Shown in pieces: positions 61,901-64,000 of a DNA stretch of 64,000 nt (its first letter is position 1; the number at the start of each line of letters is the position of its first letter). The notes beneath the pieces are model-generated. The model ran no database searches, was not told where the DNA came from, and saw only the letters and a list, made by a program, of their open reading frames with translations. The DNA lies in NCBI GenBank assembly GCA_964019155.1, contig OZ025244.1:17887640-17951639 (forward strand). Direction: 5' to 3'. Made by a program: the position numbers and the translations under genes. The DNA is from Osedax fenrisi. Taxonomy: Eukaryota; Annelida; Polychaeta; Sabellida; Siboglinidae.

Positions 61901-62904
61901 CTTCCTGTTAGAATTATGGGTAATTCTGGATGGAATGCAACGGCGGAAACATTCTGTGCGTGACCTTGAAGTGTTTGTACACACGTTTTATTCTGAAATA
62001 GAAATATACATGAATATTATTAAATAGAGAACTATTGTGAAATTCCCTAATATCTAACATACCTGATAATCCCAGATCTTGGCAACTCTATCATCTGCCC
62101 CTGATATTAAATAAGGTTTATCTGATCCACAGTAATATTCTACACAATTAACACCCTTCTCGTGACCTTCAAGTGTGAAGTTTGGACTCGTGGATCCAAG
62201 TTGCCAAACCTGTAGTGTATAGAATATATAGGTTATTCATAGGTAATCGTAGTATATGCATATATATCGATATATAAATAAAATAAAATATATTTATGTA
62301 ATTATATAAGGTGTATCCAAGTGTATACAATATGAAGATAAAAATGAATAAATTATCATTGAAAATATAGTTCATATATGCTATTGTGATATATCATATT
62401 TAGATAATTATAATATAATGAACATAATTATAATATACTAAATTAATATAACTTTAAATTAATCACAAAATATTTTAATTATATTTAATAATATTAGTAT
62501 TGATTATTGAGAATATTACCTATAATTCAGAATACAGTTGTGTACTAGTATCATATTATATAGATAATATAACAAAATGTAAGATAACACATCAATGATA
62601 TATAATGATAACATATAAGTACAATTGACAAAATCAAAACCTTTAATGGGATTTATTAATAATAAATCATTATATACAAATCAGTATTATAACAATCAGT
62701 ATTATTATAACCTTTACTGTTCGATCTAAAGAAGCACTTGCAAATGAATTGTTGTCTTTAGGATTGATTACAACTTGCATTACATAATGGGTATGTCCTT
62801 CAAATACTTGTGTGCATGTCCATTTCTTCTCCCAATCCCATAATTTAATGGAAAGATCATCTGTATTAATTAAGTATATTATGTATTTATTAACCTACTA
62901 CTAT

Positions 62905-62935
<31 letters not shown>

Positions 62936-62963
62936 GCTACTACTGCTGCTGCCTCTGCTGCTG

Positions 62964-63021
<58 letters not shown>

Positions 63022-63221
63022 AACTACTACTACTACTACTACCACCTGACTACTACTACCACCACCTGACTACTGCTACCACCTGACTACTAACCACTAC
63101 TGGTCAATATATAAGGTTGAGTAGGATGAACGGCAATGGATCGTAGGTAGTCGCTATGGGCTTCAAACTGATTCACTCTTTCTAATGTATTGTAGTTAAA
63201 TACTCGTATGTTCATATCATC
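55935..63221 (-). CDS. COPB2: Coatomer subunit beta' (beta'-COP), 20 exons in window, 5' partial
   Basis: beta'-COP is a COPI coat subunit with two WD40 propellers that read dilysine cargo signals, followed by an alpha-solenoid. Exons in transcript order: 63221..63095, 62860..62712, 62209..62063, 61992..61893, 61796..61654, 61422..61317, 61292..61169, 61110..60908, 60721..60615, 60442..60299, 60226..60096, 59940..59793, 59576..59406, 59277..59191, 59121..58994, 58852..58760, 58701..58527, 58376..58308, 56931..56311, 55970..55935. They give 1002 aa with every phase consistent. Marker blocks: DDMNIRVFNYNTLERV, EGHTHYVMQVVINPKD, GADDRVAKIWDYQ, FHPELPIILTGSEDG, VCGDGEYIIYTAMALRNKSF, WVGDCLIYTNSVNRLNYYVG, VLPTIPKDQRSRVAHFLEKQ, DYGGLLLLASATGN and IPEAAFFARTYLPSE. 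About the first 75 residues of the human protein are missing and must lie beyond 64000. The penultimate exon is a long, Ser/Pro/acidic, poorly conserved tail. Very secure except for the terminal exon. Confidence 0.93.
56932..58307. other. COPB2 intron 18, AT-rich
   Basis: No coding block was seen on either strand. A further small exon could hide here, but the phases of the neighbours already match. Confidence 0.5.
59167..59188. repeat. (ATG)n beside COPB2 donor
   Basis: Seven ATG units, read on the transcript strand as (CAT)n, starting two bases after GTA of the donor at 59190. Confidence 0.85.
62895..63093. repeat. (TAC)n trinucleotide array abutting COPB2 donor
   Basis: About 200 bp of TAC/TGC/CAC triplets, then three degenerate ACCACCTGACTACT units on the plus strand. 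On the transcript strand this is GTAGTAGTCAGGTGG directly after the donor AGTAGTG|GTTAGTAG. The exon's own last codons (AGT AGT) are of the same triplet type. Any frame read through it is an artefact. Confidence 0.9.
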
Positions 63222-63392
63222 CTGTTGTATTACAAGTGTTAGTTACATAATAAGGATATTATTATTTTATTTTATTTCAGAAATCGGTGTTTATAATATG
63301 CCCCAACATAAAATATAAGTAAATAATATTAATATTTATAGTACAATAAAAATAGTATAATATTAATATATATGACAATAAAGATTTTTCAT

Positions 63393-63611
63393 ACCAAAAA
63401 AAAACAGACTGATATCGGATGATTCAAATTATTCGTTTTATAAAATTAACTATGTATCGGGCAAATCAAAGATTTGATAATAGGTAATGCTTATATATAA
63501 ATGTACGCATAAGGTGTGCGTCAATCTCTCCAATATCGGTCTGTAATTATAGCTGTTCACACCGAACATGCCCTATTTTGATGTTCGGCGATATTGGGCT
63601 GTTTTTTTGGT
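63393..63611. mobile_element. Short TIR element (MITE) in COPB2 intron
   Basis: ACCAAAAAAAAACAG at the left and CTGTTTTTTTGGT at the right are inverted. Just inside, ACTGATATCGG and CGATATTGGGC match imperfectly, and CCAATATCGGTCTG adds a further inverted piece. About 219 bp, no coding capacity. No clear target duplication. Confidence 0.65.
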
Positions 63612-64000
63612 GTGAAATCAGCTTAATATACATTTTAAATAGTTATTCGATACATAATTTTGAATATTCTATGATAAGATTGCATGATAATTTGATAAGT
63701 AAGGGTATTGCATAATATATGTGCAGATACAGATAAAGCTATGGTACATACTAAATAATTTATGAAATATAGGTCAATATCACATTTAATTAAAATTAAT
63801 GTTAATAAACCTATATAATTTATATAGAATGATGTATAGATTAGTTTTACATAGTAATGCATACTTTATATTCATTTATATTATTATTAAACTATTCAAT
63901 ACATTAATTTATTTTTTAAATTATAATATATCACATATATAGAACTTAAAGATAATATTTTACATGTCAATAGAGAATAGCTAAAGCCTGTGATGTATTC
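63612..64000. other. COPB2 intron (continues beyond window)
   Basis: AT-rich; the exon that should end just before DDMN was not found here and is expected to the right of the window. The frame at 63635-63862 is low-complexity. Confidence 0.5.

Noticed and set aside
62812..63069. Plus-strand frame coding mostly Tyr
   Set aside because: It is a translation of the (TAC)n array beside a COPB2 donor, on the strand opposite to the gene.

Overview
The window is AT-rich nuclear DNA from a eukaryote, most likely an animal or a close relative. The evidence is spliceosomal introns throughout, animal-type versions of an Sm protein, CAF-1 p60, ALG-2/PDCD6 and beta'-COP, and a mobile-element load typical of animal genomes: an RTE-like LINE, a Ty3/gypsy LTR element, and hAT-, piggyBac- and TA-target terminal-inverted-repeat (TIR) elements. 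I cannot name the species. Genes were assembled by hand from conserved protein blocks, GT/GC-AG junctions and reading-frame phase. Each of the four spliced models has a total coding length divisible by three.

Layout. (1) 375-9504, plus strand: SNRPE (SmE) in five exons with a 7.2-kb first intron. That intron holds a piggyBac-like TTAA element and a ~3.2-kb imperfect inverted repeat whose arms end in tRNA-like sequence. (2) 9740-29445, minus strand, convergent with SNRPE: a 15-exon CHAF1B (CAF-1 p60) homologue predicted at 1333 aa, against 559 aa in human. Two very long acidic low-complexity insertions sit in propeller loops, and the C-terminus carries six ASF1-binding-like RRV/I motifs. Its introns hold hAT MITEs, a tRNA-derived SINE and several tandem arrays that touch splice sites. 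(3) 29.4-37.5 kb: a foldback element at the CHAF1B 5' end, a 5'-truncated LINE with two in-frame stops, and perfect palindromes. (4) 37568-38809, plus: an unrecognised single-exon gene for a 413-aa protein with a very basic Ser/Arg/Lys-rich C-terminal half. (5) 39.3-45.3 kb: a LINE reverse-transcriptase relic, then a TA-flanked TIR element interrupted by a defective 4.6-kb Ty3/gypsy element with 5-bp target duplications. (6) 47196-55013, plus: PDCD6/ALG-2, six exons. (7) 55935-63221, minus: COPB2 (beta'-COP), 20 exons in the window, with the N-terminus beyond the right edge.

The genes are housekeeping and functionally separate: RNA splicing, chromatin assembly, calcium signalling and COPI transport. 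Shared features are 5' splice sites with T rather than a purine at +3 (30 of 42 introns), very small exons (two of 27 nt, one 36-nt terminal exon) and repeat arrays that begin at splice junctions. The most notable gene-level novelty is the hugely expanded CAF-1 p60.
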